Counted from the stretch's first letter, positions 45,130-54,192 are shown. The stretch: DNA of 64,000 nt from Oscillospiraceae bacterium (GCA_017399765.1 JAFQBH010000020.1:47299-111298), one strand, 5' to 3'. Notes: a model not told the origin generated them from the letters alone. A program made the numbers and translations.

Positions 45130-45363
45130 ATGAACGAAAAAAGCTGGAACGATTTTGAAAAAACAGGAAAAATAAGCGATTATCTGAACTATAAACTTTC
45201 GAACAAAAACGTTATCAATGAAAAGATAAACGCGGGCGAAATCAAACCCGCCCTTCCGACCGATGTCGGAAAGCCGGAAGAAAGTTCGGATTTTAAAAAG
45301 CTCCATTTTTCCGTGAACGGCGGTATTGGTTATGCAAATCAAGACGAAAGGCATCGTCCTTAA
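45130..45363 (+). CDS. Small hypothetical protein between era and recO
   Basis: The 77-residue charged product (NEKSWNDFEKTGKISDYLNYKLSNKN at the start) has no membrane segment. Its ATG follows GGGGTAAAAG, a moderate binding site, and its 3' end overlaps recO by 32 bases. The position, directly ahead of recO, resembles that of the short yqzL gene in Bacillus, but I cannot show homology. It is probably cotranscribed with recO. Confidence 0.7.
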   Translation: MNEKSWNDFEKTGKISDYLNYKLSNKNVINEKINAGEIKPALPTDVGKPEESSDFKKLHFSVNGGIGYANQDERHRP

Positions 45364-46081
45364 AGTACAGGATTATAATGAAAACGATAAACTTCTCGCC
45401 GTTTTAACGGAGGATCGGGGGGTTATATATGCCTATGCTTCCGGCGCAAGAAGAATGAAAAGCGCCCTTGCGACCGTTTCTTCAATGCTTTGTTACGGCG
45501 AATTTGTTTTTTTCAAAAACCGTGAAAAATATACGGTGGATTCCGCCGAAAGCGAAAGGCTTTTTTTCGGTATCCGAAAAGATTTGGACAGCCTTGCCTA
45601 CGCAAGCTATTTTTGCGAGCTTTGTTTAAGCGCCGCAAACCCCGAGGAGGATTCGAAGGATATCCTTCGGCTTCTTCTCAACACTTTACATATGCTTGAA
45701 AACAAAAAAGTCCATCCCGCAATGCTCAAGGCGATTTTTGAACTTCGCCTTATGAGTTTTATCGGTTATGCGCCTGATTTAATAGCCTGCAGCGAATGCG
45801 GCGAATTTGAAAAAGGGGCTTATTGGTTCGATACAAAAAGCGGAAGCGCAACCTGCACCGATTGCCGTCCAAACGGCGCCGCAGGCGAAGTTTTGCTTTC
45901 AAAAGCCGCTTTTCTTGCCGCAAGACATATTGTATATGCGCCGCTTGAACAGCTTTTTTCTTTCCGTGTCGGCGAAAATTCGCTTATCGAACTTTCGAAT
46001 GCGGCGGAAAAATATGTCATCGAACAAATGGACAAAGTTTACCCAACTCTTGAATTTCTGAACTCGATCCGTTCATTCTGA
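45332..46081 (+). CDS. recO: DNA repair protein RecO
   Basis: RecO anneals single strands and loads RecA with RecR. The N-terminal OB fold is recognised by KTKGIVLKVQDYNENDKLLAVLTEDRGVIYAYASGARR, and a zinc site by CSECG (near residue 153) and CTDC. The ATG is preferred over the TTG six bases earlier; the binding site is weak, so translation may depend on the overlapping upstream small gene. Length of 249 residues is typical. No terminator is seen before mutS2. Confidence 0.93.
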   Translation: MQIKTKGIVLKVQDYNENDKLLAVLTEDRGVIYAYASGARRMKSALATVSSMLCYGEFVFFKNREKYTVDSAESERLFFGIRKDLDSLAYASYFCELCLSAANPEEDSKDILRLLLNTLHMLENKKVHPAMLKAIFELRLMSFIGYAPDLIACSECGEFEKGAYWFDTKSGSATCTDCRPNGAAGEVLLSKAAFLAARHIVYAPLEQLFSFRVGENSLIELSNAAEKYVIEQMDKVYPTLEFLNSIRSF

Positions 46082-46182
46082 TTATAATTTTTAATATGTC
46101 CACCACAAAGCGGCGGACATATTCCGAATACATTTAAAATTCCGATTATTTATAATTTGAAGTAAACTTCAGAGGTAAAAAT

Positions 46183-48570
46183 ATGACCGAAAACAGACAC
46201 CAAAGGGCATTGGAACTTGATAAAATCCTCGCAATGCTTGCGGATTGCACCGGCTGTGAAGACAGCCGTAACCTTGCCCTTAAAACCGAACCGAAAACAA
46301 ACCTTCGGGAAGCAAAGCGCCTTATGGACAGAACCGCGGACGCTTTTATGCTTTCCGCAAGATTCGGCGCGCCTTCTCTTCATGGAGTTAAAAACGTTAC
46401 CGGTTCTCTCCGAAGAGCAAAAATGGGTGCGACCCTTTCGCTTCCGGAATTTATTGATATCGAAAGATTTTTAAAAGCTCTTCGGGAAATGAAAGATTTC
46501 CGCAATAATTATGAAGGCGAAAAAGAAACCTCCCTCGATGAATTTTTCGAAAGCCTTATGCCGAACCAGCGCCTTGAGGAAAAAATCGGTTTCACTGTTG
46601 TTTCCGAAGACGAAGTAAGCGATACCGCAAGCCCGACCCTTGCGGATATCCGCAGAAAAATCCGCAATTCCCAAAGCAAAGTCAAGGAGCAGCTTGACCG
46701 CCTTATCCATTCCAACACCTATTCAAAATATCTCCAGGAACCGATCGTCACAATGCGCGACGGAAGATACTGCGTTCCCGTAAAAGCGGAATACCGCAAC
46801 GAGATAAAAGGTATGGTTCACGATACCTCCGGTTCCGGCGCAACAATTTTTATCGAGCCTGCGGGCGTTGTTGACGAAAATAACGAAACCCGTGTCCTTA
46901 AAGCAAAGGAACAGCAGGAAATCCAGAGGATACTCTATGAGCTTTCATGCGATATCGGAAACCATGCGGATTCCTTTATCGAAGACTATGCCGCAATCGT
47001 TGAACTTGACCTTTATTTTGCAAAGGCAAGGCTTGCTTCAAAAATGAACGCTTCCGTTCCAAACCTTTCCGACGACGGAAAAGTCCGCCTTTCAAAAGCA
47101 AGACACCCACTTATCGATAAAAACAAAATCGTTCCGATAGATATTGCCCTCGGCTATGATTATGACGTTCTCGTAATAACCGGTCCGAACACCGGCGGCA
47201 AAACCGTTGCACTCAAAACCATCGGACTTCTCACTCTTATGGCCATGTGCGGAATGATGATCCCCGCGGGAGAAAGCTCCTCCGTTTCCGTTTTCGAAAA
47301 CGTTTTTGCGGATATCGGCGATGAACAGAGCATTGAGCAAAGCCTTTCAACTTTCTCTTCCCATATCAACAACACCATAAAAATCCTTGAACAGACCGAC
47401 GACAGAAGCCTTGTTCTTCTCGATGAACTCGGCGCAGGAACGGACCCTATCGAGGGTGCCGCTCTTGCAGTTGCAATAATCGAACGCCTTAAGCTTTATG
47501 GAGCAAAGGTTGCCGCAACAACCCACTATGCTGAAATCAAGATGTATGCGCTCCAGACTCCGAGGGTTGAAAACGCCTGCTGTGAATTCAATGTGGAAAC
47601 CCTTTCTCCGACCTATCGTCTGCTGGTCGGCGTTCCCGGAAAATCCAACGCATTCGCCATAACCGAGCGCCTTGGAATGGATACAAGCATTGTTGACAGA
47701 GCAAGGGAACTTGTTTCCGCGGAAAACGCAAATTTCGAGGATGTTGTCGAAAAGCTTGAACAAAGCCGCCAGGAACTTGAAAAAGAGCACGAAAAGGCCG
47801 AAAATTACCGTAAGGAAACAGAGCGTATCCGCCTTGAAATCGCAAAAGAAAAAGAGGAAATGGAACGCAACAGGGAAAAAGAACTCGAAGCCGCAAGACT
47901 TTCCGCAAAACGTCTTGTGGAACAGGTCCGTGCCGAATCCCAAAAGCTCATCGACGAAATTATCGAAACCAAAAAACAGGCAGAAGCGGAAGCTTCCGCC
48001 GATATGGCTGCAAGGGCAAGAGCCCAGATGAAAACCGGAATTGCCCGAATCCAGGATATCGCCGATCCTATTGCTTCCAAAGACAGCGGATACCGCCTTC
48101 CGAGAAATCTTGTCCGCGGCGATACCGTCCGCATAAACGGAATGAGCAAGGACGGAACTCTTGTTGGCCTTCCGGACGGAGCCGGCTATTGCCTTGTTCA
48201 GACCGGAATCGTTAAATCTAAAGTCCATATTTCCGAACTTCGCCTTATCGAAAACAATAAAGCGAAGAAAAACACCCTCGGCGGCGGTTCCGTAACAAAA
48301 ACCATCGAAAGCGCTTCAAGAAGAAAAGCCGCTTCCGAAGTTGACCTTCGCGGAATGGACGTTGAACAGGGCCTTCTCGAAATGGACAGATTCATTGATG
48401 AATGTGTGCTCCTCAACCTCAACACCGTTTCCATTATTCACGGAAAGGGAACCGGCGTTCTTCGCGCCGCTGTTCACCAGGCTCTTAAAAAGAACAAAGC
48501 GGTTCGCTCTTTCCGCCTCGGCGTTTACGGCGAAGGAGAAACCGGCGTAACCATTGTTGAACTTAAATGA
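46183..48570 (+). CDS. mutS2: Endonuclease MutS2
   Basis: MutS2 is a MutS-like ATPase that suppresses recombination and, in Firmicutes, splits collided ribosomes. The ATPase has ITGPNTGGKTVALKT near residue 332 and LLDELGAGTDP near 408. A long coiled coil (about 510-620, EKLEQSRQELEKEHEKAENYRKE-like) and a C-terminal Smr nuclease domain (VDLRGMDVEQGLLEMDRF and IIHGKGTGVLR) follow. Length of 795 residues is standard. The start is behind CAGAGGT. The stop overlaps the start of the ogt gene. Confidence 0.96.
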   Translation: MTENRHQRALELDKILAMLADCTGCEDSRNLALKTEPKTNLREAKRLMDRTADAFMLSARFGAPSLHGVKNVTGSLRRAKMGATLSLPEFIDIERFLKALREMKDFRNNYEGEKETSLDEFFESLMPNQRLEEKIGFTVVSEDEVSDTASPTLADIRRKIRNSQSKVKEQLDRLIHSNTYSKYLQEPIVTMRDGRYCVPVKAEYRNEIKGMVHDTSGSGATIFIEPAGVVDENNETRVLKAKEQQEIQRILYELSCDIGNHADSFIEDYAAIVELDLYFAKARLASKMNASVPNLSDDGKVRLSKARHPLIDKNKIVPIDIALGYDYDVLVITGPNTGGKTVALKTIGLLTLMAMCGMMIPAGESSSVSVFENVFADIGDEQSIEQSLSTFSSHINNTIKILEQTDDRSLVLLDELGAGTDPIEGAALAVAIIERLKLYGAKVAATTHYAEIKMYALQTPRVENACCEFNVETLSPTYRLLVGVPGKSNAFAITERLGMDTSIVDRARELVSAENANFEDVVEKLEQSRQELEKEHEKAENYRKETERIRLEIAKEKEEMERNREKELEAARLSAKRLVEQVRAESQKLIDEIIETKKQAEAEASADMAARARAQMKTGIARIQDIADPIASKDSGYRLPRNLVRGDTVRINGMSKDGTLVGLPDGAGYCLVQTGIVKSKVHISELRLIENNKAKKNTLGGGSVTKTIESASRRKAASEVDLRGMDVEQGLLEMDRFIDECVLLNLNTVSIIHGKGTGVLRAAVHQALKKNKAVRSFRLGVYGEGETGVTIVELK

Positions 48571-49061
48571 ACAAAACAGTAATTGATTCACCAATCGGAA
48601 AAATCGCGATTTTCGCCGAAAACGAAAAAATAATCCGCATCAATCTTAAAACAGATGAAAAACCGGATTCCGTAATAACGGAAAAAATCCTTTTAAAAGC
48701 CGAAAAACAGCTTTTTGAATATTTTTCCGGGAAAAGAAGATTTTTCGAACTGGAATATGAATTTTCCGGAACGGATTTTCAAAAATCCGTCTGGTGCGAA
48801 CTTGAAAAAATTCCCTTCGGGGAAACAAAAACCTATGGCGAAATTGCGGCCGCAATAGGAAATCCAAAAGCGGGAAGAGCCGTCGGTTCTTCCTGCAACA
48901 AAAATCCGCTTGCAATAATCGTTCCCTGCCACAGAGTTATCGGAGCGGGAGGAAATCTCACCGGTTTTGCCTGCGGAACGGAAGTTAAAAAATGGCTCCT
49001 TGGTCACGAAGCCGGATTGAAAGGAGAACATAATGAAAATCGAATGGAAAACCTGCGCTAA
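48567..49061 (+). CDS. ogt: Methylated-DNA-protein cysteine S-methyltransferase
   Basis: This suicide repair protein transfers the alkyl group of O6-methylguanine to its own cysteine. The active site PCHRVIGAGGNLTGFACG is at about residue 116, preceded by VWCELEKIPFGETKTYGEIAAAIGNPKAGRAVG, the DNA-binding helix-turn-helix. The N-terminal part is the short Ogt type without an Ada domain. The ATG overlaps the mutS2 stop (ATGA), and the 3' end overlaps the next gene by 29 bases. It thus joins repair genes in one transcript. Confidence 0.94.
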   Translation: MNKTVIDSPIGKIAIFAENEKIIRINLKTDEKPDSVITEKILLKAEKQLFEYFSGKRRFFELEYEFSGTDFQKSVWCELEKIPFGETKTYGEIAAAIGNPKAGRAVGSSCNKNPLAIIVPCHRVIGAGGNLTGFACGTEVKKWLLGHEAGLKGEHNENRMENLR

Positions 49062-50163
49062 AATCGTAATAAGTCTTTTTGCGCTTTTTCTTGCAATAAC
49101 ATATTGGAAAACCGTTTCCGGTTTTATCGGAATGGTGTTCGGCGCGGCGGCACCGCTTTTTATCGGCGCCGCAGTAGCTTATGTTGTCAACATACTTATG
49201 AGCTTTTATGAACGCAGATTTTTTGGAAAAACAAAAAACAAAAAACTGCTGAAAATAAAAAGACCGCTTTGCATGATAATCGCTTTCATAACCCTTGTTG
49301 CGGTTCTTGCCATTGTGGTCTGGCTTGTTCTGCCTCAATTTGTTTCCGCAATAATGCTTGTTGTGGATTATATCCCTGACGCAGTTGACTGGATCGTTGA
49401 ACAGCTCGAAAAACTCGAATATGTTCCGCAGGATATCATCGATATGCTTGTTTCAATCGATTGGAATTCCCAGATCGAAAAAATTATAAAAGCCGTAACT
49501 TCCGGCGTCGGAAACGTAATGGGAGTTGTTATCTCGACCGTTTCAACGGTTCTCGGCGGAATCGTAACCGCATTCCTGAGCCTTATTTTTGCAATTTATA
49601 TCCTTCTTGATAAGGAAAAACTCGAAAACCAGGCGGATAAAATCGCAAAAAAATATCTTAAACAAAGCTGGTATGAAAAGCTTCGCTATGTGCTTTATAC
49701 TTTCAGCGACAGCTTCCATAAATATATCGTCGGCCAATGTACCGAAGCGGTTATTCTCGGCGGACTTTGCGCCATAGGAATGGGAATACTCGGTCTTCCT
49801 TATGCAACGATGATTGGCGCGCTTGTTGCTTTCACAGCTCTTATTCCGGTTGCGGGCGCATTTATCGGCGGCGCAGTCGGTGCTTTTATGATTCTTATGG
49901 TAAACCCCATCCAGGCGCTTATTTTCATAGTATATCTTGTTGTTCTCCAGCAGCTTGAAGGAAATATCATCTATCCGAAGGTAGTCGGTTCCTCAATGGG
50001 TCTTCCGGCAATATGGGTTCTTGCGGCTGTAACCATAGGCGGCGGAGTAATGGGCGTTATGGGAATGCTCATCGGCGTTCCGATTGCCGCAACCGTTTAC
50101 CGCATAATCCGCAATGACGTCAACGGAAAAACCGAAGAGGAAATCAAAAAAGCGTTGGTTTGA
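49033..50163 (+). CDS. AI-2E family permease-like membrane protein
   Basis: This family (YdbI/YtvI/PerM) has six to eight helices and is reported to move small molecules or Na+/H+; the AI-2 label comes from one member. The sequence has the usual opening helix pair, a middle soluble segment (VEQLEKLEYVPQDIIDMLVSID), the family motif FHKYIVGQCTEAVILGGLC, and YPKVVGSSMGLPAIWVLAAVTIGG near the end. The start follows AAAGGAG. Length of 376 residues is typical. Substrate unknown. Confidence 0.87.
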   Translation: MKIEWKTCAKIVISLFALFLAITYWKTVSGFIGMVFGAAAPLFIGAAVAYVVNILMSFYERRFFGKTKNKKLLKIKRPLCMIIAFITLVAVLAIVVWLVLPQFVSAIMLVVDYIPDAVDWIVEQLEKLEYVPQDIIDMLVSIDWNSQIEKIIKAVTSGVGNVMGVVISTVSTVLGGIVTAFLSLIFAIYILLDKEKLENQADKIAKKYLKQSWYEKLRYVLYTFSDSFHKYIVGQCTEAVILGGLCAIGMGILGLPYATMIGALVAFTALIPVAGAFIGGAVGAFMILMVNPIQALIFIVYLVVLQQLEGNIIYPKVVGSSMGLPAIWVLAAVTIGGGVMGVMGMLIGVPIAATVYRIIRNDVNGKTEEEIKKALV

Positions 50164-50182
50164 TTAACTGAATTTTACAGTA

Positions 50183-50212
50183 GGGCGGGGGCTTTGCCCC
50201 CGCCGTTTTTTC
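50183..50212 (+). terminator. Terminator of the mutS2-ogt-permease operon
   Basis: GGGCGGGGGC/GCCCCCGCC stem followed by T6. Confidence 0.82.
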
Positions 50213-50224
50213 AATATAATAAAA

Positions 50225-50260
50225 AAACCTCCCGCAGATTTTCTGCGGGAGGTTTTTTTA
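50225..50260. terminator. Bidirectional terminator before the phosphofructokinase gene
   Basis: AACCTCCCGCAGA/TCTGCGGGAGGTT stem with T7. Confidence 0.83.
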
Positions 50261-50267
50261 TCTCAAC

Positions 50268-51527
50268 TTATTCGTTAACAGGTTCTGCGGGAATACGTTT
50301 GAGTCTTGCGTATTTGGGCATTCCGTGTTCATAAGGAGTTTCGATTTCGCCCTGGATAAGCGGAACAACATATTCGATAAATTCATCGGTAACGTTGTTG
50401 CCTTCTTCGTTGATCCATTCGCGCGGAACACATTTTTCTGCGTTCGCAACCTCTTTAAGATCAACAAGGATAGGTGTGCATTTGTAAATGCCGTATTTTG
50501 TGTCGCGGCGGAAAGCAACCATTTTTCCGGTTTCGCCGGAAACGGCGGCTTCAACAGCAAAAGCACCGGCCATTGCCGCTTCGTCACGGTCGGTTCTGGA
50601 ACCGGCGTGGCTTGCGCATCTCTGGAGAAGGGAAAGTTCGATTCCGCGGACTTTGGAACCGGTTTTTGCACGGATTATGTTGGACATGGTCGCAGCAAGG
50701 CCGCCAAGCTGGGAATGGCCGAATTCATCGGTGATGTTAAGATCATTGATTCCGTATTCGCTGATGAATTTTCCGTGTTTGTCTTTGATACCTTCGGAGA
50801 AAACAAGTACGATTCGTTTGTGGTGTCTATGGAATTCATCAAGATCCTTGAAGAACTGGTCCATATCAAAAGGAACTTCCGGAAGATATATAAAAGCGGG
50901 ACCTTCGCAGCAGATTTTGGAAAGTGCTGCTGCACCCGCAAGCCAGCCTGCGTGGCGTCCCATAACTTCGATTACAACGATTGCGTCACGGTCATAAACG
51001 TGAACGTCTTTTATAACTTCGGCAACGGAAAGAGCGATATATTTTGCGGAAGAACCGAAACCGGGGCAATGGTCAGTTCCGACAAGGTCGTTATCTATGG
51101 TCTTCGGAACGCCGATTATGCGGCATTCGTAATCCTGGGTCGCCATATATTCGGAAATTTTGTTGCAGGTATCCATGCTGTCGTTTCCGCCGTTATAGAA
51201 GAAATAACGGATGTCATATTTTTTGAAAATTTCGAGGATTCGTTTGTAATCGGTATCGTCCTCGCGGAAATCTTTGAGTTTATAGCGGCAGCTTCTTATA
51301 AGAGAAGCGGGGGTTGTGAGCATAAGTTCAAGGGTTTCTGCGTCTTCTTTGCCCATGTCGATAATGTTGTCATCAAGAACACCGCGGATTCCGTGCTGTG
51401 CGGCAAGAACTTTTGTAATGCATTTTTTTCCAAGCGCCGTTTTGATAACGCCGTATGCGCTGGAGTTGATAACTGCGGTAGGACCGCCGGATTGTCCGAT
51501 AAGACATGCGCCGATAAGTTCGCTCAT
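50268..51527 (-). CDS. pfp: 6-phosphofructokinase, probably pyrophosphate-dependent
   Basis: It phosphorylates fructose 6-phosphate in glycolysis. The sequence GGNDSMDTCNK near residue 96 has the bulky Asp after the glycines that favours PPi over ATP (ATP enzymes have GGDGS), and PKTIDNDLVGTDHCPGFG is the substrate-binding motif of the PPi group. MGRHAGWLAGAAALS and IVLVFSEG further support this. The ATG behind GGGGG gives 419 residues; 15 upstream residues of the longer reading lie in the leader. PPi dependence is inferred from these residues. Confidence 0.9.
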   Translation of the reverse strand: MSELIGACLIGQSGGPTAVINSSAYGVIKTALGKKCITKVLAAQHGIRGVLDDNIIDMGKEDAETLELMLTTPASLIRSCRYKLKDFREDDTDYKRILEIFKKYDIRYFFYNGGNDSMDTCNKISEYMATQDYECRIIGVPKTIDNDLVGTDHCPGFGSSAKYIALSVAEVIKDVHVYDRDAIVVIEVMGRHAGWLAGAAALSKICCEGPAFIYLPEVPFDMDQFFKDLDEFHRHHKRIVLVFSEGIKDKHGKFISEYGINDLNITDEFGHSQLGGLAATMSNIIRAKTGSKVRGIELSLLQRCASHAGSRTDRDEAAMAGAFAVEAAVSGETGKMVAFRRDTKYGIYKCTPILVDLKEVANAEKCVPREWINEEGNNVTDEFIEYVVPLIQGEIETPYEHGMPKYARLKRIPAEPVNE

Positions 51528-51617
51528 AAAAAAGCCCCCTGTTTTATGTAAAAAGTTTGTTAATTTCCACAATCTCAGTTTTGTTTAAAAACAGAACTTG
51601 TGTATATTAATAACATT

Positions 51618-51646
51618 ATTTTAACACATAATTTGTTAATCTTCAA
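51618..51646 (-). promoter_or_regulatory. Promoter of the phosphofructokinase gene
   Basis: On the minus strand TTGAAG and TAAAAT are separated by 17 bases. Confidence 0.65.
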
Positions 51647-51669
51647 TATAAAAGAAATACGAAAAATTG

Positions 51670-51697
51670 TTGAAAAACTTGGAATATCTGTTATACT
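51670..51697 (+). promoter_or_regulatory. Promoter of the membrane-anchored protein gene
   Basis: TTGAAA and TATACT are separated by 16 bases. It overlaps the first part of the longest reading frame, so the real start codon lies further on. Confidence 0.65.
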
Positions 51698-51729
51698 GTA
51701 TTAAGTATATGTTCAGAGGAGTGAAAAAT

Positions 51730-52248
51730 TTGACCTATAATCGTGAAAATAATATAAAATCATTTGCCGCGGCGATTATTCTTGTAATTGTAATTGCGGC
51801 TTTTGCTGCCGCAGGTTTTTTGATTTTCGGAGGAGAGGTTCCCGCCGAAGAAGACAGTTTCCCCTGGATAACTTCCGACCATGCGGCAAAGGGCGGAATG
51901 CTTGACGGAACTTTTTATGACGGAGAAAAAAATCCAGAAGGAAAACTTTCATATAAAATTGCGGGAGAAATTACCGTTGATGCCGATGAAGGAAAAGGCG
52001 ATTTTAAAATCGAAAATTCCGGAAAAAACACCTGCCTTATGAAAGTAAAAATCACCGTTGATGACGAAGTAATTTATCAGACAGGTTATCTTAAACCGAA
52101 CCAGCATATTGCAGAAGATTTCCTTGATAAAATTCCCGAAGTCGGAACTTATGAAGCAAAGGCATATTTTGAAGGCTTTGATCCTAATACAGAAGAATCC
52201 ATCGGTTCTTCGGAACCGACCGAAATAATAATAACCGTTTTGCAGTAA
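51730..52248 (+). CDS. Membrane-anchored hypothetical protein with Ig-like domain
   Basis: The 172-residue product has a short basic start, one helix (residues about 11-33) and an acidic outer domain of beta-rich character (KLSYKIAGEITVDADEGKGDFKIENSGKN). The end (TYEAKAYFEGFDPNTEESIGSSEPTEIIITVLQ) looks like a fibronectin/Ig-type fold. The TTG start is preferred because AGAGGAGTG lies eight bases upstream and the promoter excludes the earliest frame; an ATG at 51709 is an alternative. No function can be assigned. Confidence 0.75.
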   Translation: MTYNRENNIKSFAAAIILVIVIAAFAAAGFLIFGGEVPAEEDSFPWITSDHAAKGGMLDGTFYDGEKNPEGKLSYKIAGEITVDADEGKGDFKIENSGKNTCLMKVKITVDDEVIYQTGYLKPNQHIAEDFLDKIPEVGTYEAKAYFEGFDPNTEESIGSSEPTEIIITVLQ

Positions 52249-52252
52249 GTAA

Positions 52253-52288
52253 AAAAATCCGTGCTCAAAATTGAGCACGGATTTTTTT
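52253..52288. terminator. Bidirectional terminator
   Basis: AATCCGTGCTCAA/TTGAGCACGGATT stem with T7. Confidence 0.84.
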
Positions 52289-52299
52289 ATGCGGAAAAT

Positions 52300-52680
52300 T
52301 TAAAAAATGTTCCTGAAAAGGGGCCGTTCGCAATCCCAAATTTCATCAAGAAGAATTTTGCACCGGCTGATTTCTGAAGCGAGTTCGCCTTTTTCTTCGA
52401 ATTTTGCAAGGGGAACGAACCGCGAAACTGAAAAAGTGGTCTGGTCAAGAAGATCGTGGCGCACAATAAGTGAGAGAATGTGATGTTCAGAAAGCCAGTA
52501 TTCGGTGAATTTTTCGCATTCCAATGCGGTTTTTTCAAAATCCTCATTTGCGGTCAGCATATATAGTTCATCAAGTTTTAAGGTTGCTTCGTTTTTGATT
52601 TTTGTAATAGTATCAAGACAAAAACAGTTGAAAATAATCAAAAAAACAAGAAGTGCCGAAGCAAAAACGATTCGTTTCAT
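52300..52680 (-). CDS. DUF4363 family protein
   Basis: The 126-residue product has one N-terminal helix (IVFASALLVFLIIFNCFCL) and a helical outer part with ECEKFTEYWLSEHHILSLIVRHD near residue 55, the pattern I associate with DUF4363 proteins of Firmicutes. It overlaps the upstream DUF421 gene by four bases, a pairing that is common for this family. Its role is unknown; it may be an accessory subunit of the DUF421 protein. Confidence 0.78.
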   Translation of the reverse strand: MKRIVFASALLVFLIIFNCFCLDTITKIKNEATLKLDELYMLTANEDFEKTALECEKFTEYWLSEHHILSLIVRHDLLDQTTFSVSRFVPLAKFEEKGELASEISRCKILLDEIWDCERPLFRNIF

Positions 52681-53357
52681 TTTTTTCTTTCCTTTCTGAC
52701 AATGTGATATTTTGCAAATGGGTCACAGGTCATTAAAAAAACTTCTTTCACCGAAAGATTTTCTTTTTCGAGCACGCCGGAAAGCCATTTTTCTGTAAGG
52801 TTACATTCTTTAAGCACTTCTGAGCACAGGACTCCGTCACTTATGAGCACCATCGGCGGAGCGGGACATGGCTTTTCTTTTCCGCAAACATTTTTGGGAG
52901 TAAGGGGCTGAGCTTCCGGTTTTGGGAAAACCGTAAGCTGACCATTCGTTTCAACAATTGCCCATGAAACTTCTTCAATATCAAAAAAACCGTTTATCCT
53001 AAGCTGGCTCATAAGGTCTTCTATGGAAAAGCGAAGTTCGCGCATGCTTTCCTGGTCAATGTTTCCGTTTCGTATTATCGGAACAGGGCTGCCCGTAACA
53101 ATTACACGGGCTTTTTCATTTTTTAATGTTATAAAAGACAGAATAACTTCTGCGCTCATAAGCGTTATTATCGGAACAACCGCTCCGGAAAGGGGAATGT
53201 TTGTGTCTTCAATGGAAAGGGTGGCAATATTGGAAATCAAAATTGCGATAACAAATTCAGAAGGCTGAAGTTCGCCGAGCTGACGTTTGCCCATAATTCG
53301 AAGGCAAACGATTATTACCAGGTAAATTATAAGGGTTCGGAAAAACACAACAAACAT
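52677..53357 (-). CDS. DUF421 (YetF-like) membrane protein
   Basis: YetF-family proteins have two or three N-terminal helices and a cytoplasmic or spore-facing C-terminal domain; in Bacillus some members act in spore germination or envelope stability. Seen are the family motifs RIMGKRQLGELQPSEFVIAILISNIAT (residues 20-46), PIIRNGNIDQESMRELRFSIEDLMSQLR, and FDIEEVSWAIVETNGQLTVFPK. Length 226. A DUF4363 gene follows in the same operon. The start follows AGGAGGGCG. Confidence 0.88.
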   Translation of the reverse strand: MFVVFFRTLIIYLVIIVCLRIMGKRQLGELQPSEFVIAILISNIATLSIEDTNIPLSGAVVPIITLMSAEVILSFITLKNEKARVIVTGSPVPIIRNGNIDQESMRELRFSIEDLMSQLRINGFFDIEEVSWAIVETNGQLTVFPKPEAQPLTPKNVCGKEKPCPAPPMVLISDGVLCSEVLKECNLTEKWLSGVLEKENLSVKEVFLMTCDPFAKYHIVRKERKK

Positions 53358-53415
53358 CTTTCGCCCTCCTTTTTTATTTATTATTTACCGAATTGTTAAA
53401 AATAGCAGTTTATTA

Positions 53416-53444
53416 TTGATAAAAAAACAGAATCTTGCTATAAT
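53416..53444 (+). promoter_or_regulatory. Promoter of the lepB-mnmA operon
   Basis: TTGATA and a perfect TATAAT are separated by 17 bases, 45 bases upstream of lepB. Confidence 0.75.
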
Positions 53445-53489
53445 AATTTAATTGACAAAATAAAATCAAAACCGTTTACGGAGGAATAT

Positions 53490-54077
53490 ATGGAAGAATT
53501 ATTGTTTACAGATGAAGTGACCGAAGAACCTGCAAACGAAGAAGCCGTTCCGGAAAAAAAGAAAAAAAGCCTTAAGGAAGAAATTCTTGATTGGGCAAAA
53601 ACACTTCTTTTTTACTGCGTTCTGCCCCTTGTGATTTTTCAGACTTTCTGTTTTATGGCAAGCGTTCCGACAGGTTCAATGGAAACCACAATTCCGGTCG
53701 GAGCACAGGTCGTTACGACAAGAGTTTTCAACAAAGAGAATATAAACCGCGGCGATATTGTTGTTTTCGACAGCGAAGAACTTGAAATCATACTTATAAA
53801 ACGCTGCATAGGTCTTCCGGGAGATTCCGTTTATTTTGACGGAACCGGCGACGTTTATGTTAACGGAGAACTTCTTGATGAACCTTATGTAAGCAGCTGG
53901 TCGGATTTTGAAGGAAGTTTTGAAGTTCCGGAAAATCACTATTTCTTTGCAGGCGATAACAGAAAAGGTTCTCTTGACGCAAGATATTGGGATGAACCTT
54001 ATATCCATGAAGATCATATCAAGGGAAAAGCAAGATTTATTCTTTTCCCGTTCAGCGATTTCGGAATGCTTGAATAA
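53490..54077 (+). CDS. lepB: Signal peptidase I
   Basis: Signal peptidase I removes signal peptides from exported proteins at the outer face of the membrane. One N-terminal helix (LLFYCVLPLVIFQTFCFM) follows a charged cytoplasmic tail. The catalytic Ser is in VPTGSMETTIPVG (near residue 63), the Lys in LIKRCIGLPGD (near 102), and the C-terminal GDNRKGSLDARYW is conserved. The length of 195 residues fits the Gram-positive type. The start follows CGGAGG. It heads an operon with a microprotein gene and mnmA. Confidence 0.95.
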   Translation: MEELLFTDEVTEEPANEEAVPEKKKKSLKEEILDWAKTLLFYCVLPLVIFQTFCFMASVPTGSMETTIPVGAQVVTTRVFNKENINRGDIVVFDSEELEIILIKRCIGLPGDSVYFDGTGDVYVNGELLDEPYVSSWSDFEGSFEVPENHYFFAGDNRKGSLDARYWDEPYIHEDHIKGKARFILFPFSDFGMLE

Positions 54078-54093
54078 TTTCGGAGGTTAAAAA

Positions 54094-54192
54094 ATGCAGA
54101 ACAAACTTTTCGTAAGAATCATGGTAATTATTCTTATCATAGCAATGATAGTTCCTTCCTTTGCTTTTGCCCTTGCGTGGATGATCGGATGA
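54094..54192 (+). CDS. 32-residue membrane microprotein between lepB and mnmA
   Basis: A short reading frame starts at an ATG seven bases after a strong CGGAGG. It encodes MQNKLFVR, a hydrophobic stretch of about 20 residues rich in Ile, Val and Ala, and the end AWMIG. It would be a single-helix membrane protein, or a signal-like peptide. The stop overlaps the mnmA start in the form ATGA, and mnmA has no strong binding site of its own, so translation of this frame probably feeds ribosomes to mnmA. It may be related to small DUF4044-like proteins of Firmicutes, which I could not check. Confidence 0.72.
   Translation: MQNKLFVRIMVIILIIAMIVPSFAFALAWMIG

Noticed and set aside
48192-48434. Short antisense frames within mutS2
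   Set aside because: All are frame shadows without binding sites.
50325-51551. 408-codon plus-strand frame opposite phosphofructokinase
   Set aside because: Shadow of a well-recognised gene on the minus strand with full family motifs.
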